Shown here piece by piece: positions 42,138 through 50,148 of a DNA stretch of 64,000 nucleotides. Both the position numbers and the translations under genes were made by a program. The notes beneath the pieces were generated by a model. It saw only the letters and a program-made list of their open reading frames with translations, did not search any database and had not been told where the DNA came from. The DNA comes from a virus, in the IMG/VR virus record IMGVR_UViG_3300031251_000007, positions 23,782-87,781 of that record. One strand, given 5' to 3'. Position 1 is the stretch's first letter, and the number at the start of each line of letters is the position of its first letter.

Positions 42138-42445
42138 AGATCGGCCAGCATGTCGCCGCCGTCATCTTCGAAGCCATCGATCAGGCCGATGACCTTCTCG
42201 ACGGTGAGCGTTGCCCAGCGCCACCGCAGTCCGGCCCACAGGAGATGGGCGAGCAGGTTGTAGTTCGCCATCGTCTCGAATCGAGTTTCGGCGCTGTAAA
42301 GACGCAGAAAGAGCCGGCCGAAGGGGTAGTCCGGCTGCCCGATGGAACGCGCGTAGATCGTCTCAAAATCGCGCAGCGTTCCCGCAGTGAAACGCAGCGG
42401 CCGGTTCTGCTCATCGATCTTGATGAGCGTCCATGGTTCCGACAT
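41954..42445 (-). CDS. Tail assembly chaperone G-part
   Basis: 163 residues from MSEPWTLIKIDEQNR, preceded by GGAGG. LRDFETIYARSIGQ and ALGQTAIFKSMLKQAEVDKK are visible helices. It lies between the major tail protein and the tape measure, as expected. Most ribosomes would stop at the TAG at 41954; a fraction shift at CCCAAAC to make the longer GT protein. Confidence 0.82.
   Translation of the reverse strand: MSEPWTLIKIDEQNRPLRFTAGTLRDFETIYARSIGQPDYPFGRLFLRLYSAETRFETMANYNLLAHLLWAGLRWRWATLTVEKVIGLIDGFEDDGGDMLADLWGPLELALGQTAIFKSMLKQAEVDKKAGAVPNEPTGLDPERTESPSKTTDSDTGTRTPSS
42041..42047 (-). promoter_or_regulatory. Programmed -1 frameshift slippery heptamer CCCAAAC
   Basis: On the minus strand the zero-frame codons are CCA AAC preceded by C, giving C_CCA_AAC, a perfect X_XXY_YYZ heptamer. 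After slippage the frame continues into CGA ACC GAC and the T-part is translated. The site lies in the G gene, 88 nt before its stop, at the expected position for tail chaperones. Confidence 0.82.
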
Positions 42446-42529
42446 TGGGGGCCCTCCGACGATGCTGAGCAAGCGGTGGCGGCGCGCCGCCTATTCGACG
42501 CGCCGGGACCGATCGCATGGAACCGTGCC

Positions 42530-42955
42530 TTACGGCTGCGTACCCGGCGCGATGTCGCCGCGCTGGCTGAACGTCGCGGACACCTTGTAGCCGTCGCTGA
42601 CGTTACCGCTGTTGGAATATTTGCTGCAGAAAAACGGCCCGCTCCACTGGCGCAGACCAGAGCCGGGCAACGGGTAGATCTTCACTAGGAAGTCGGTGCC
42701 GTTGACGTAGGCCGTTTCGACCGCAGCCTGTGTCGCGTCGCCAGTGTCGATCAGGAAGTACTCGACGCCCAGATCGCAGTCCTTCAACCCCGGCAGGTAT
42801 TCCTTGCTGCCGTTGTTGTCGTGGTTGCTGCAGTCGATTTTCTCCCGACTAAAGTCCGGGCTCAGGGTCGAGATCTTCGCGAGCTTGGTGTACGTCGACC
42901 CGCCGTCGAAGCTCAGCCACAGTTGCGATTTGTATCCCTGAAATACTGAAGCCAT
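42530..42955 (-). CDS. Major tail tube protein
   Basis: 141 residues. SVFQGYKSQLWLSFDGGSTY, ISTLSPDFSREKIDCSNHDN and SGNVSDGYKVSATFSQRGDI follow the tail-tube pattern, which builds the tube as stacked rings. The order tail tube, G/GT, tape measure supports it. Cysteines near 42 and 110 are unusual but not diagnostic. Confidence 0.82.
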   Translation of the reverse strand: MASVFQGYKSQLWLSFDGGSTYTKLAKISTLSPDFSREKIDCSNHDNNGSKEYLPGLKDCDLGVEYFLIDTGDATQAAVETAYVNGTDFLVKIYPLPGSGLRQWSGPFFCSKYSNSGNVSDGYKVSATFSQRGDIAPGTQP

Positions 42956-42996
42956 GCCGTCTCCCTCCTCTCGTTCGCCGCCGCCGCGCGCGCCGT

Positions 42997-43362
42997 TTAC
43001 TGCCGCGTGAGCTGCACGCAGGCGATTGAGACGCTCGTGCCGCTATCGACGTCGAGCTGCACCATGCCCTGATCCGCGCCGCTCTGCTGGGCCCAGCCGT
43101 CGTATGGGTACGGCCCGATCCAGCGCTCGGCTCCGGCCGCAACCGAGATGGACGTCTGGGCCGACGGCGCGCGCCGGCCGCGGCTATCGGGCACATCGGT
43201 AATGGTAACGGTACGCGTGGACCCTGACCCGTTCTTGACGATGATCACCGTCTGCCCGTCCGGCGTGAACTTCATGCCGTTCGGCTGATCGGCCGCGTTG
43301 AACGTGATCGCCGCGTTGGACTGATAGGCGATTGCCTGCGTCGGAATGGTCGTGCGTGCCAT
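42997..43362 (-). CDS. Small beta-rich virion protein
   Basis: 121 residues. AITFNAADQPNGMKFTPDGQ, GSTRTVTITDVPDSRG and VAAGAERWIGPYPYDGWAQQ show a beta-sandwich pattern found in small phage structural proteins (often a head decoration or tail-associated protein). Exact place in the virion is not decided. Confidence 0.6.
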   Translation of the reverse strand: MARTTIPTQAIAYQSNAAITFNAADQPNGMKFTPDGQTVIIVKNGSGSTRTVTITDVPDSRGRRAPSAQTSISVAAGAERWIGPYPYDGWAQQSGADQGMVQLDVDSGTSVSIACVQLTRQ

Positions 43363-43365
43363 CGC

Positions 43366-43563
43366 TTACTCCTCGTGACCGGGCGCCGCGCCAGTGCCGG
43401 GCGCCGATTGCTGCTCGGCGCCTTCGGGCTCGGTCGCATCGTCGGCGGCGACGAACGCGTCCGCGACATCGTCCGGCAGCAGGTAAAAGTGCCCGGCCAT
43501 GTACGTCGTCTTCGACCCGTCGCTCGTCTCCGTGCGCGACTTCGTCATCTGCACGCGCTTCAT
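43366..43563 (-). CDS. Hypothetical small acidic protein
   Basis: 65 residues from MKRVQMTKSRTETSDG behind GGGAGGG. YMAGHFYLLPDDVADAFVAA then an acidic Pro/Glu tail. Small proteins with an LPDDVA segment occur in the connector region of many phages; function unknown. Confidence 0.6.
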   Translation of the reverse strand: MKRVQMTKSRTETSDGSKTTYMAGHFYLLPDDVADAFVAADDATEPEGAEQQSAPGTGAAPGHEE

Positions 43564-43814
43564 CAGTCCCTCCCCATGGCTCGGCCGTGTTGATCGACAA
43601 TCGGCGGCGGTGGCGGCGCCGGCGGATAGGGCGCGCTGTGGTGCTGCGCGATCCCCATCTCGAACCACTCGAACGCAACGTCCTCGTCGACCGGGAACAG
43701 CTGGCCGGCGGCGAGCTGAATCGGCGCGCGATCGTCGTATTCGAACTTCCAGTCCTGCAGCATACGGACGGTGATCGGGTCGCCGGCCTCGCGCTCGAGC
43801 TGCGCCAGGTCCAT
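43563..43814 (-). CDS. Hypothetical connector-region protein
   Basis: 83 residues. MDLAQLEREAGDPITVRMLQ, AFEWFEMGIAQHH and a proline run at the C-terminus (YPPAPPPPP). It is flanked by overlapping stops and starts. No known function. Confidence 0.58.
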   Translation of the reverse strand: MDLAQLEREAGDPITVRMLQDWKFEYDDRAPIQLAAGQLFPVDEDVAFEWFEMGIAQHHSAPYPPAPPPPPIVDQHGRAMGRD

Positions 43815-44200
43815 CACGCCGCCTCGCGAGCGGTCCGGAAGTTCAGCGAGAACTCCGGCCGGCTGTTGTCGTCGTACCCAAGCGGCAGCGGCTCATGCTC
43901 CGCGATGATCCACGGATAGACCGAGCTGCCGATCGTTCCGTCGAGCTCGTGCAGCGCCACATTCAGCGCCGACGCCATCGCGAGCGCACCTTCATAGTCG
44001 TGCTTGGCGCCGCGCACACGGATCTGCAGGCCAGGCGCGGTGAACTCGACGCGCTTGATCGGCACCGACGCGCCCCCAGTCGCGAACAGCGCCACGACCT
44101 GATCCGGGTCGGGCGGCATCACGCCGATCTTGATCGCCCACGGCGCCGGCACGAGGCCCTGTGCACTGAGATAGGCAGCGAAGTCCTGCGTGATGCTCAC
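43814..44200 (-). CDS. Tail terminator / minor tail protein
   Basis: 128 residues. ITQDFAAYLSAQGLVPAPWA, VMPPDPDQVVALFATGGA, GLQIRVRGAKHDYEGALAMA and a C-terminal EFSLNFRTAR strand match the family of head-tail or tail terminator proteins located between the gp10-like and tail-tube genes. Confidence 0.72.
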   Translation of the reverse strand: MSITQDFAAYLSAQGLVPAPWAIKIGVMPPDPDQVVALFATGGASVPIKRVEFTAPGLQIRVRGAKHDYEGALAMASALNVALHELDGTIGSSVYPWIIAEHEPLPLGYDDNSRPEFSLNFRTAREAA

Positions 44201-44598
44201 GGCAGGCTCCCGATGAGAATCCCGGCCATGCGCTCACCGGCGCGCTTGGGCATGCTGTCACGGCGCGCGTTGAACGGATCCGAAAGGTATTTGGCCTTGC
44301 CGACGGTATGCTTGTACTCGGTGTGCTCGTGCTGGCGCGCCGCATAGGGCGCGGCCGGTCCGCCGTAGGCCGCCGCCACGGTGATGATGCTGCCGCTGAC
44401 CACTGGCGGCTCGACGTGCCCTGTGCCGCGCAGGATGCCGTCCCTTACCGGCACTTCCTGCTTGCTCGCGCTCATCACCGTCTCAGCCTCTTCGGTGAGC
44501 ACGAGCGCGGCGACCTGCGGCGCCTTGTCGCCGAGCAGGAGAAGATTGCGCTTCACCTCGTTGGTGCCGCGGATCGTCGTGCGAAACGTCTTGGCCAT
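44197..44598 (-). CDS. HK97 gp10-like head-tail protein
   Basis: 133 residues. AKTFRTTIRGTNEVKRNLLL, PVRDGILRGTGHVEP and YAARQHEHTEYKHTVGKAKY followed by LSDPF are hallmarks of the gp10-like family at the neck of siphoviruses. It lies directly before the tail terminator gene (ATGA overlap). Confidence 0.82.
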   Translation of the reverse strand: MAKTFRTTIRGTNEVKRNLLLLGDKAPQVAALVLTEEAETVMSASKQEVPVRDGILRGTGHVEPPVVSGSIITVAAAYGGPAAPYAARQHEHTEYKHTVGKAKYLSDPFNARRDSMPKRAGERMAGILIGSLP

Positions 44599-44939
44599 CA
44601 GACGAAGTCCGCCCGCACGTGCGAGAGCGTGCCGTCGATGTCGTCGGGCTTGGAGACCGCCACGACGTCGACCACGTCGCCGTCGAGCGCATTCAGCGAG
44701 AAGCTGTCGCGCTCAGCAACAGCGGCCGCCTCTTCGCCGAGGATCAAGTAGCCACGCGTCACGACCACACGGCTGTCGCCATCGGCGGCGCTGCGCACGC
44801 GGAGCTCGCGCGCCTCCATCACGAGGTTGGCGTAGTACGGTACCGCCGCGCCGTAGACGGGCTTGTCGTACGCGTCCGACCCGATGCGCGGGAGATGCGC
44901 TACTGGGTGCGTCAGCAGATCGCGGAGTGCCGGATCCAT
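44598..44939 (-). CDS. Head-tail joining (stopper-like) protein
   Basis: 113 residues from MDPALRDLLTHPVAHL with GAGGGG upstream. YYANLVMEARELRVRSAADG, SRVVVTRGYLILGEE and a final DIDGTLSHVRADFV strand fit a small head-tail connector (head closure) protein between the gp6-like and gp10-like genes. The function is assigned mostly by position. Confidence 0.62.
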   Translation of the reverse strand: MDPALRDLLTHPVAHLPRIGSDAYDKPVYGAAVPYYANLVMEARELRVRSAADGDSRVVVTRGYLILGEEAAAVAERDSFSLNALDGDVVDVVAVSKPDDIDGTLSHVRADFV

Positions 44940-45055
44940 CAGCGCGCCCCTCGCAAAATGTCCCACCGGTGCTGCCGACGGGCCCCCAAGCCAACCGACA
45001 GACACCGGCGGGTTCCGAGGCCGAAGCCGCGGAGCTCGTCGCGCTGGCCGTTCAT
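44939..45055 (-). CDS. Possible 38-residue basic protein
   Basis: MNGQRDELRGFGLGTRRCLS, then GARRQHRWDILRGAR. It fills the gap exactly: its ATG overlaps the upstream stop (ATGA) and its TGA overlaps the downstream ATG. Highly basic; function unknown. Confidence 0.5.
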   Translation of the reverse strand: MNGQRDELRGFGLGTRRCLSVGLGARRQHRWDILRGAR

Positions 45056-45912
45056 GTCCGCACCCAGGGTCGGAGCAGCTCGAGCGCACGCGGCGGCAAC
45101 GCGCTGCCACCATCAGGGCTCGGATCGCGGTACGTAACCGCGGTGTCGGCCACGCGCTTGGAGCTGACCTCCGGATCGCGGCCGCGCGCCTGATACCAGG
45201 CGGCAGCGGTCGTCAGGCACGCGCGCTCAATGTCGCGCGGCAGGTTCCGCACGTGGAGCGTCACCTGGCGATCGTCGCTCGGCGCAGCTTCGTCTGCGAT
45301 TGTGCCGCTGACGATGATCTTGCTCGGCGTCGCCGAGACTACCGCCACCTGCTGGTTGTTCAGGACGGAGTTCTCGATCGTCAGCAGATCGCCGTTCACG
45401 ACGGGCGGTAGGCCGAGGCCGAGGTCGTTGATGCTGGAGTCGGCGGCGGCGAAGCTGATCGAGCCGGCCGTGTAGTCGTTGTCGGGGAGCAGCCAGCCGC
45501 TGAAGTACTCGAGGCCCCAGTCGCGCGCGCCGCGGCCCGGCGCCGAATCGACCCCCAGGAAGCCACTCCGAAACGCGCAGTCCTGCCAGCCCGCCTCGCG
45601 GTACAGCGTGCCGACCCTGGCGTCGTCGATCTCGTAGTCGACGATGACCTCGCCGCGGTAGGTGACCTTCGCCACGTAGACGATCGGCGGCGCGGCGAGC
45701 AGCAGGATGACATCGCCTGAGCCTTCGAGCGTCTCGCGGACCTTGCGCCGGGCACAGTCGCGATCGAGGTAGGCGTTGATTGCCGCCGTCGCATCCCCGA
45801 TCAGATCCTTCAGCGCAGGATCGAACTCCTCAGTGGTGAGCTTCAGCTCACGCCGGAGTGCCGGCACCGTGGTGAGCGCCGTAGCGGCTGGGGGGGTGAG
45901 GACGGTCAACAT
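45052..45912 (-). CDS. Head-tail connector (adaptor, gp6-like)
   Basis: 286 residues. The N-terminal VPALRRELKLTTEEFDPALK and LIGDATAAINAYLDRDCARR are typical of gp6-like adaptors that bind the portal ring; C-terminal DIERACLTTAAAWYQARGRD is also a family block. A central ~100-residue beta insertion (YFSGWLLPDNDYTAGSI) makes it longer than the usual ~110-200 residues. Confidence 0.78.
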   Translation of the reverse strand: MLTVLTPPAATALTTVPALRRELKLTTEEFDPALKDLIGDATAAINAYLDRDCARRKVRETLEGSGDVILLLAAPPIVYVAKVTYRGEVIVDYEIDDARVGTLYREAGWQDCAFRSGFLGVDSAPGRGARDWGLEYFSGWLLPDNDYTAGSISFAAADSSINDLGLGLPPVVNGDLLTIENSVLNNQQVAVVSATPSKIIVSGTIADEAAPSDDRQVTLHVRNLPRDIERACLTTAAAWYQARGRDPEVSSKRVADTAVTYRDPSPDGGSALPPRALELLRPWVRT

Positions 45913-45915
45913 GGG

Positions 45916-46047
45916 TCATTCGCGCAAGCGTCGCCGCCCACCCAAGGGGGGCCGCCGGACGCGCTTGGTCTCCGCATCACCCTCGCGGATCATGCGGTCG
46001 ACCGGCGGCCCGGCGGGCGCTTTGGTGGGTGGACCGGAGGGCTTCAT
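45916..46047 (-). CDS. Possible small basic protein
   Basis: 43 residues: MKPSGPPTKAPAGPPVDRMI then REGDAETKRVRRPPLGGRRR. It fills the gap between the connector and the next small gene; its start overlaps the upstream stop (TGATG). Proline- and arginine-rich, function unknown. Confidence 0.5.
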   Translation of the reverse strand: MKPSGPPTKAPAGPPVDRMIREGDAETKRVRRPPLGGRRRLRE

Positions 46048-46247
46048 CACTTCTTCGGCGGATCCTTTTCGGCGGCGGCGCGGGCCGCCTCCTTGTCCGC
46101 GACGGCCTTCGCTTGCGCGTCGCCCCTCGCGTCACGGAAGCGTGCCGTGCCGCGCGAGACGAGGCGCTCGGCTTCGGTATCGTCGAAGCCCGCGGTCTCG
46201 CCTGGATTGTACGGCGGGCAACTCTTGATGAACTCGACGAGGCGCAT
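46047..46247 (-). CDS. Small conserved phage protein
   Basis: 66 residues. MRLVEFIKSCPPYNPGETAG then FDDTEAERLVSRGTARF resembles a common short protein encoded between capsid and connector genes, perhaps a head-tail accessory. The C-terminal third is a charged helix. Confidence 0.68.
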   Translation of the reverse strand: MRLVEFIKSCPPYNPGETAGFDDTEAERLVSRGTARFRDARGDAQAKAVADKEAARAAAEKDPPKK

Positions 46248-46250
46248 GGC

Positions 46251-46730
46251 TTAGGAGGCCGGGAGTTGGTCGAAGCCGGCGACCACCAGGATCGCGTTGA
46301 GTGCGACGGTGTCGGTGCCGGTGGCGCTCAGATCGGCGGTCACTGTCGGCCGCACGTACCGGCGGGCACCGATGATCGGCAGCTTGTACGGCGTCACGCC
46401 GGTCACGGTGGCGCCGCCGCCGCCGCCGGACGCGACGATCGCGCTGGCGAGCGCCGTGCCGAAATCGGCCGGCGTGCCGTTGAACGCCGAGACCGTGTCG
46501 TCCTGCAGCTTCGCCGCAATCGAGAGCGACTTGTTGGCGGCCAGGGTGGTGGTCCACTGGATCAGCAGTACCGCCGAGCGCGGGCGTGAGTTGCCCCACT
46601 GCCAGAGATCGATGACGGCGCCATTGACCGCCACGTTGTCGTTGCCGGCGCCGGCGGTGATCGTCGCCTGCGCGAGCGCGTAGGCACCCTTCAAGTAGGC
46701 GCCGATGTCCTGAAACAGGCTGTCGCTCAT
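46251..46730 (-). CDS. Virion structural protein (decoration-like)
   Basis: 159 residues from MSDSLFQDIGAYLKGAYALA, with GGGGAG upstream. It is beta-rich with PRSAVLLIQWTTTLAANKSL and VRPTVTADLSATGTDTVALN. Lying directly after the capsid gene, it may be a head decoration or head-tail structural protein; not proven. Confidence 0.62.
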   Translation of the reverse strand: MSDSLFQDIGAYLKGAYALAQATITAGAGNDNVAVNGAVIDLWQWGNSRPRSAVLLIQWTTTLAANKSLSIAAKLQDDTVSAFNGTPADFGTALASAIVASGGGGGATVTGVTPYKLPIIGARRYVRPTVTADLSATGTDTVALNAILVVAGFDQLPAS

Positions 46731-46770
46731 AGTTCGGGTCTCCCCTTGCAAGTCCGTTGGTGCGCGGCGC

Positions 46771-47967
46771 TTAGGCCCAGGTAACGCCCGTCAAAATCGC
46801 CACACTGGCATCGTGGCGCATGCCGAAGTCGTGTTCGGTGATGGCGCGGATCAGCGTCTGGTCGCGCTGCGCGGCGCTCACCAAGCTGCCGGTCGACGGA
46901 TCGGTGTAGGACGCCTGATCGAACGCCTTGATTTCGAGGCGCATCGTGTCGCCGTAGATCGCGTCGGCGAAGTCCACGAGGTAGACCTCGGAATCCGACC
47001 CGGAGCCGAGGTTGGTCGGCACCAAGGTCGTCGCCTTGTATGGGAAGCCCCAGAGCGTCCCATTCAGCATCTCGGCGCGGAAGACATAGTTGCCGTTCCC
47101 GTCGCGGATCGACATGAGGAACTGCTCGATGCGCGGCGCCATGATCCAGCCGGGCTTCAGCATCTTCACGTTCGCGACCTTGAGCGCGAGGATGAGCTTG
47201 CTGAGGTCGGTTGTGACCGTGGCGAGCGCCTGACCCGCCGTGGCCGGGATGACGTTGGCCGCCGGCGCCCAGTAGCGCAGGCCGCGCGGCGCGTACTGCG
47301 TGCCCGCCCCGCGGATCAGGGCGCCGTCCTGCGTCTGCGCGATGCCTGACGCGAGGTCGTCGCGGATCATCGTGTCGTCGAGCGCCGAGGCGCGGCGCAG
47401 GAAGTCGTTGCTGATCGGCGTCTCGGCGGCGCACTTCTTCGCCGAGAGCGTCAGGTCACCTGTCACCGCCTGCGTGACCGGAATGTCCTGATTCTCGCCA
47501 ACGTACGCGCCGGTGGCGCCGCCGACGATCTTCGGGATCGTGACGTTGCCGCCGCTCAGGTCCGCGATCCGGGGGCCGAAGTTCAGCACCACCGTCATCG
47601 GCCGCAGGAACTCGATGACCTCCTGCGAGAACACCGTCGGCAGCATCGCGCCGCCGGCGCCGAAGTCCGTCGCGGCCAGCGCCTTGGTGGCCAGCGCGTC
47701 GGCGCCGTAGGCCTTGGTCGCGAAGTCGACGGCTTTGCCCTGATCGTTGTGGCCGCTTGCGATCGCGCGGATGATGCGCGCGACGGTCACGCCCTTGCTG
47801 GCGCTCGCCGCCGCGGTCGCAGCCGGATCGAGGAAGGCCGGCGCCGGCTGTCGCGTCTTCAGCTCATCGATCTGCCGCTGAAAGCCGCTGAGCTTTTCGG
47901 TGAACTCCGCGCCCAAGACCTCGCGCATCAGCGCCTTGACTTGGTCGACCGTCAGGGTGTTCGACAT
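46771..47967 (-). CDS. Major capsid protein (HK97 fold)
   Basis: 398 residues behind GAGGAGAGG. N-terminal helical delta-domain (VKALMREVLGAEFTEKLSGF), then LPTVFSQEVIEFLRPMTVVL, IPKIVGGATGAYVGENQDIP, TLSAKKCAAETPISNDFLRR and a C-terminal FDQASYTDPSTGSLV to DFGMRHDASVAILTGV. These are the standard blocks of HK97-type capsid proteins. The N-terminal ~110 residues are probably removed by the upstream protease. Confidence 0.92.
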   Translation of the reverse strand: MSNTLTVDQVKALMREVLGAEFTEKLSGFQRQIDELKTRQPAPAFLDPAATAAASASKGVTVARIIRAIASGHNDQGKAVDFATKAYGADALATKALAATDFGAGGAMLPTVFSQEVIEFLRPMTVVLNFGPRIADLSGGNVTIPKIVGGATGAYVGENQDIPVTQAVTGDLTLSAKKCAAETPISNDFLRRASALDDTMIRDDLASGIAQTQDGALIRGAGTQYAPRGLRYWAPAANVIPATAGQALATVTTDLSKLILALKVANVKMLKPGWIMAPRIEQFLMSIRDGNGNYVFRAEMLNGTLWGFPYKATTLVPTNLGSGSDSEVYLVDFADAIYGDTMRLEIKAFDQASYTDPSTGSLVSAAQRDQTLIRAITEHDFGMRHDASVAILTGVTWA

Positions 47968-47989
47968 GGTTCCTCTCCTCCCGCGGCGT

Positions 47990-49252
47990 TCAGCCGAGGT
48001 GACCGGTTGCAGATGTGAGCGCCGCTTGGAGCGGCCCAAATGTCTCGTCGCTGAGCTCGGAAGCCGCTTGGCGTAGAATCGCCGGATCGACGCTGAAGCC
48101 CGACTCTTCGGCGGCCGCTGGGGGCGTGGCGCCGGCGCGCTTGAACGCAGTCGCCAGCGTGTCGACGCCTTGCTCGCTCGAGAAGAAGCGCGCGACGGCC
48201 TGGTCGAGATTCGCCGAGGCAGTTACTTCCGCGGCAGGCGTCTCAGTCGCTGCAGCGGGTTCAGCGCCAGCCTGGGCCGCACTGTCGCCGGCCGCAGCGC
48301 CCTCGGCGCCGCCAGAAGCACCCTCCGTCGCGCCGGCGGCGTCAGTTTGAGGCGTCGCGCCTTCGGTACTGGAACCTTCGCCACCAGCAGCAGCGCCAGC
48401 ATCGCCGGCCGCCGCACCATCAGCGTCGCGCGTGACCAGCGAGCGCAGCACCGTGCCGTCGGCGGCGAGCAGCTGCACGTCGCCGGTCAACACCGTGCGG
48501 ATGTCTTCAGCGTCGATACCCTTCAGCGCCAATGCCGGAATGCTGATCGTCTTGCCGGCAGCGAAGAGCTTGTAGACCGCCTCGGCCTGCGCCTTCGGCA
48601 CCCAGAGGCCCGCGCCTTCGCAGCCGGCGAGCACGGTCTCGGCCCATTCCTTGACGCCGGCCAGTTCGATGCCCGCGGCCTTCGCCTCGCTGAGCGCGTC
48701 GGCGTGCATGCCGATGACGCAGATCGACCATTCGAGCAGCAGCTGGATCAGCCAGTCGACGCCGCCCTGTTCGTTGAACGCGTACTTCTTCGGCTTGAAG
48801 CCGACCGACGCGGCGCGGATGAATCGCAGCGGGTGCAGCACGAGCTGCGCGATCGTGTTCGCGAACGGGTTGACGTCTTTCGGCTGGAAGACGACGACGC
48901 TTTCCATCGTCTCGCCGATGAGCGTGATCTCCTGCGAGAGCCCGAGCGTGGTGAGTCCGATGCCGGTGGGACCGGTGACCGGCGTGCCGTAGTAGTCGTG
49001 CGACCAGAGAACTTGCGGGTTCTTCTGGTAGTCGGCGAGCTCGAACCCACCCATCGCAATCGTATCTTCGTCGCGGTCGGGCGTGCTTGCGGAGATGACG
49101 AAGCGCGCGCGCAGTAGGCCGTCAGCGTTGTCGTCGAGCTTGGTGACGTCAGCGAAAGGAAGGCCCTTACGGAGCAGGCACTCGGTCGGCGCCTCGCCCT
49201 TCTTGGCCTTCGCTTTCCACTCGTCTAGCCCGATGACTGGCGGCTTCGGCAT
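47990..49252 (-). CDS. Prohead protease with scaffold-like C-terminal domain
   Basis: 420 residues. Residues 47-155 match HK97-type prohead proteases (U35): SASTPDRDEDTIAMGGFELA, WSHDYYG (His85) and ASVGFKP (Ser149). From about 275 the chain becomes Ala/Glu/Gly-rich and low-complexity, ending in helices, as expected of a fused internal scaffold. Such fusions let one gene supply both functions during capsid assembly. A strong terminator for the upstream cassette sits just before its start. Confidence 0.86.
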   Translation of the reverse strand: MPKPPVIGLDEWKAKAKKGEAPTECLLRKGLPFADVTKLDDNADGLLRARFVISASTPDRDEDTIAMGGFELADYQKNPQVLWSHDYYGTPVTGPTGIGLTTLGLSQEITLIGETMESVVVFQPKDVNPFANTIAQLVLHPLRFIRAASVGFKPKKYAFNEQGGVDWLIQLLLEWSICVIGMHADALSEAKAAGIELAGVKEWAETVLAGCEGAGLWVPKAQAEAVYKLFAAGKTISIPALALKGIDAEDIRTVLTGDVQLLAADGTVLRSLVTRDADGAAAGDAGAAAGGEGSSTEGATPQTDAAGATEGASGGAEGAAAGDSAAQAGAEPAAATETPAAEVTASANLDQAVARFFSSEQGVDTLATAFKRAGATPPAAAEESGFSVDPAILRQAASELSDETFGPLQAALTSATGHLG

Positions 49253-49273
49253 CGCTGCTCCACCGCCCGGGCT

Positions 49274-49321
49274 CCAAAAAGAAAAAGGCCGGCCCGGGCA
49301 TTCATCCCGGACCGGCCTTTC
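49274..49321 (-). terminator. Intrinsic terminator on the minus strand
   Basis: Read on the minus strand: AAAGGCCGG-T-CCCGGG, 6-nt loop, CCCGGG-CCGGCCTTT followed by TTCTTTTT. The GC-rich stem with a U-rich tail is a textbook Rho-independent terminator. It ends the lower-GC cassette (50429-49364) and lies 22 nt before the protease start, so the capsid genes need read-through, antitermination or a promoter inside the cassette. Confidence 0.82.
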
Positions 49322-49363
49322 GGCTTAGGGTCCAAATATTGAGTTCGTAGCGCTCCTACGAGT

Positions 49364-49795
49364 TCACTCGGGAGAAGTCAAGCTGCTCGTTGTTTCTCCG
49401 TGATCATCTCGAAGCTTCACGATGACTGGAATGCGATCGATGTCGACGCTGTCGACAATGAAGGTGAAATAATAAAGACCAGCCGCACTAACGCGTAGGC
49501 CGCTGAAGCGGATGTTAACCGGCACCACGAAGAGGCCGTATGTTTCGCTCCGTTCGACTGCGTGAACTTTTCCAACGATATTGTGACGGAACGAATTGTC
49601 TGCCGAGTGTATCGCAACCGACAGATCGTGTTCCCCGGACGCTTCCACTCCAACAACCGCGAACAGTCTGAAGTCCGGAAAGGGGTGATTGAACGTCGGA
49701 AGCGTCACCTGATCGAAAATTCCCATCAAGCTCTGCTTGCCGTCGGTTTCGGTCCGAACGTCGTCGCAGAGCACCCCAAGCAGAAGTCTTGGCAT
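49364..49795 (-). CDS. DUF6941-like protein in a lower-GC cassette
   Basis: 143 residues. LLLGVLCDDVRTETDGKQSL followed by MGIFDQVTLPTF is the opening I associate with DUF6941, a small beta-sandwich family of bacteria; FIVDSVDIDRIPVIVKLRD is the end. Base composition is clearly less GC-rich than the flanking phage genes, which points to recent acquisition. Function unknown; it follows the HicAB genes and is ended by a terminator. Confidence 0.68.
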   Translation of the reverse strand: MPRLLLGVLCDDVRTETDGKQSLMGIFDQVTLPTFNHPFPDFRLFAVVGVEASGEHDLSVAIHSADNSFRHNIVGKVHAVERSETYGLFVVPVNIRFSGLRVSAAGLYYFTFIVDSVDIDRIPVIVKLRDDHGETTSSLTSPE

Positions 49796-49806
49796 GGAGT
49801 CGTCTT

Positions 49807-50148
49807 TCAGGGAGTCGCCGTCACGCTCTGCTGCAGGACGTCCGGTATGTCCATCGGCGCGGGAAACGTAGAACTCGTGTGCGTATCGGTAGTATCGTCT
49901 GCCGATGCCCCAAGCTCATCAGCGCTGGGCATGACCACGACCAGGGCGCCGGGCGAGCGGGGCGGCTCAAGACCTTCGTCGGCGAGGTATTCAAGCCAGC
50001 ATTCGACTGCGACTCGACATTCGGCAAGGGCTTCTTCCTGCGTTGCCCCCAAACCAGTCAAATCTGTAAACTCCAACGAACGCGCCACGTACTGCCGGTC
50101 GCGCTTCGACCACCAGATATGGAACGAGCAGTGGAACGTTTCCATCAT
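49807..50148 (-). CDS. hicB: HicB-type antitoxin
   Basis: 113 residues. FHIWWSKRDRQYVARSLEFT, LGATQEEALAECRVAVECWL and EGLEPPRSPG are the partial RNase-H-like fold of HicB. The C-terminal ~45 residues are low-complexity without a visible RHH or HTH DNA-binding domain, so autorepression may be missing. It overlaps hicA by 4 nt and ATG ATG offers two starts. Confidence 0.75.
   Translation of the reverse strand: MMETFHCSFHIWWSKRDRQYVARSLEFTDLTGLGATQEEALAECRVAVECWLEYLADEGLEPPRSPGALVVVMPSADELGASADDTTDTHTSSTFPAPMDIPDVLQQSVTATP

Noticed and set aside
48170-49117. 315-codon plus-strand frame over the prohead protease gene
   Set aside because: Shadow of the real protease gene; no recognisable protein features and no start signal.
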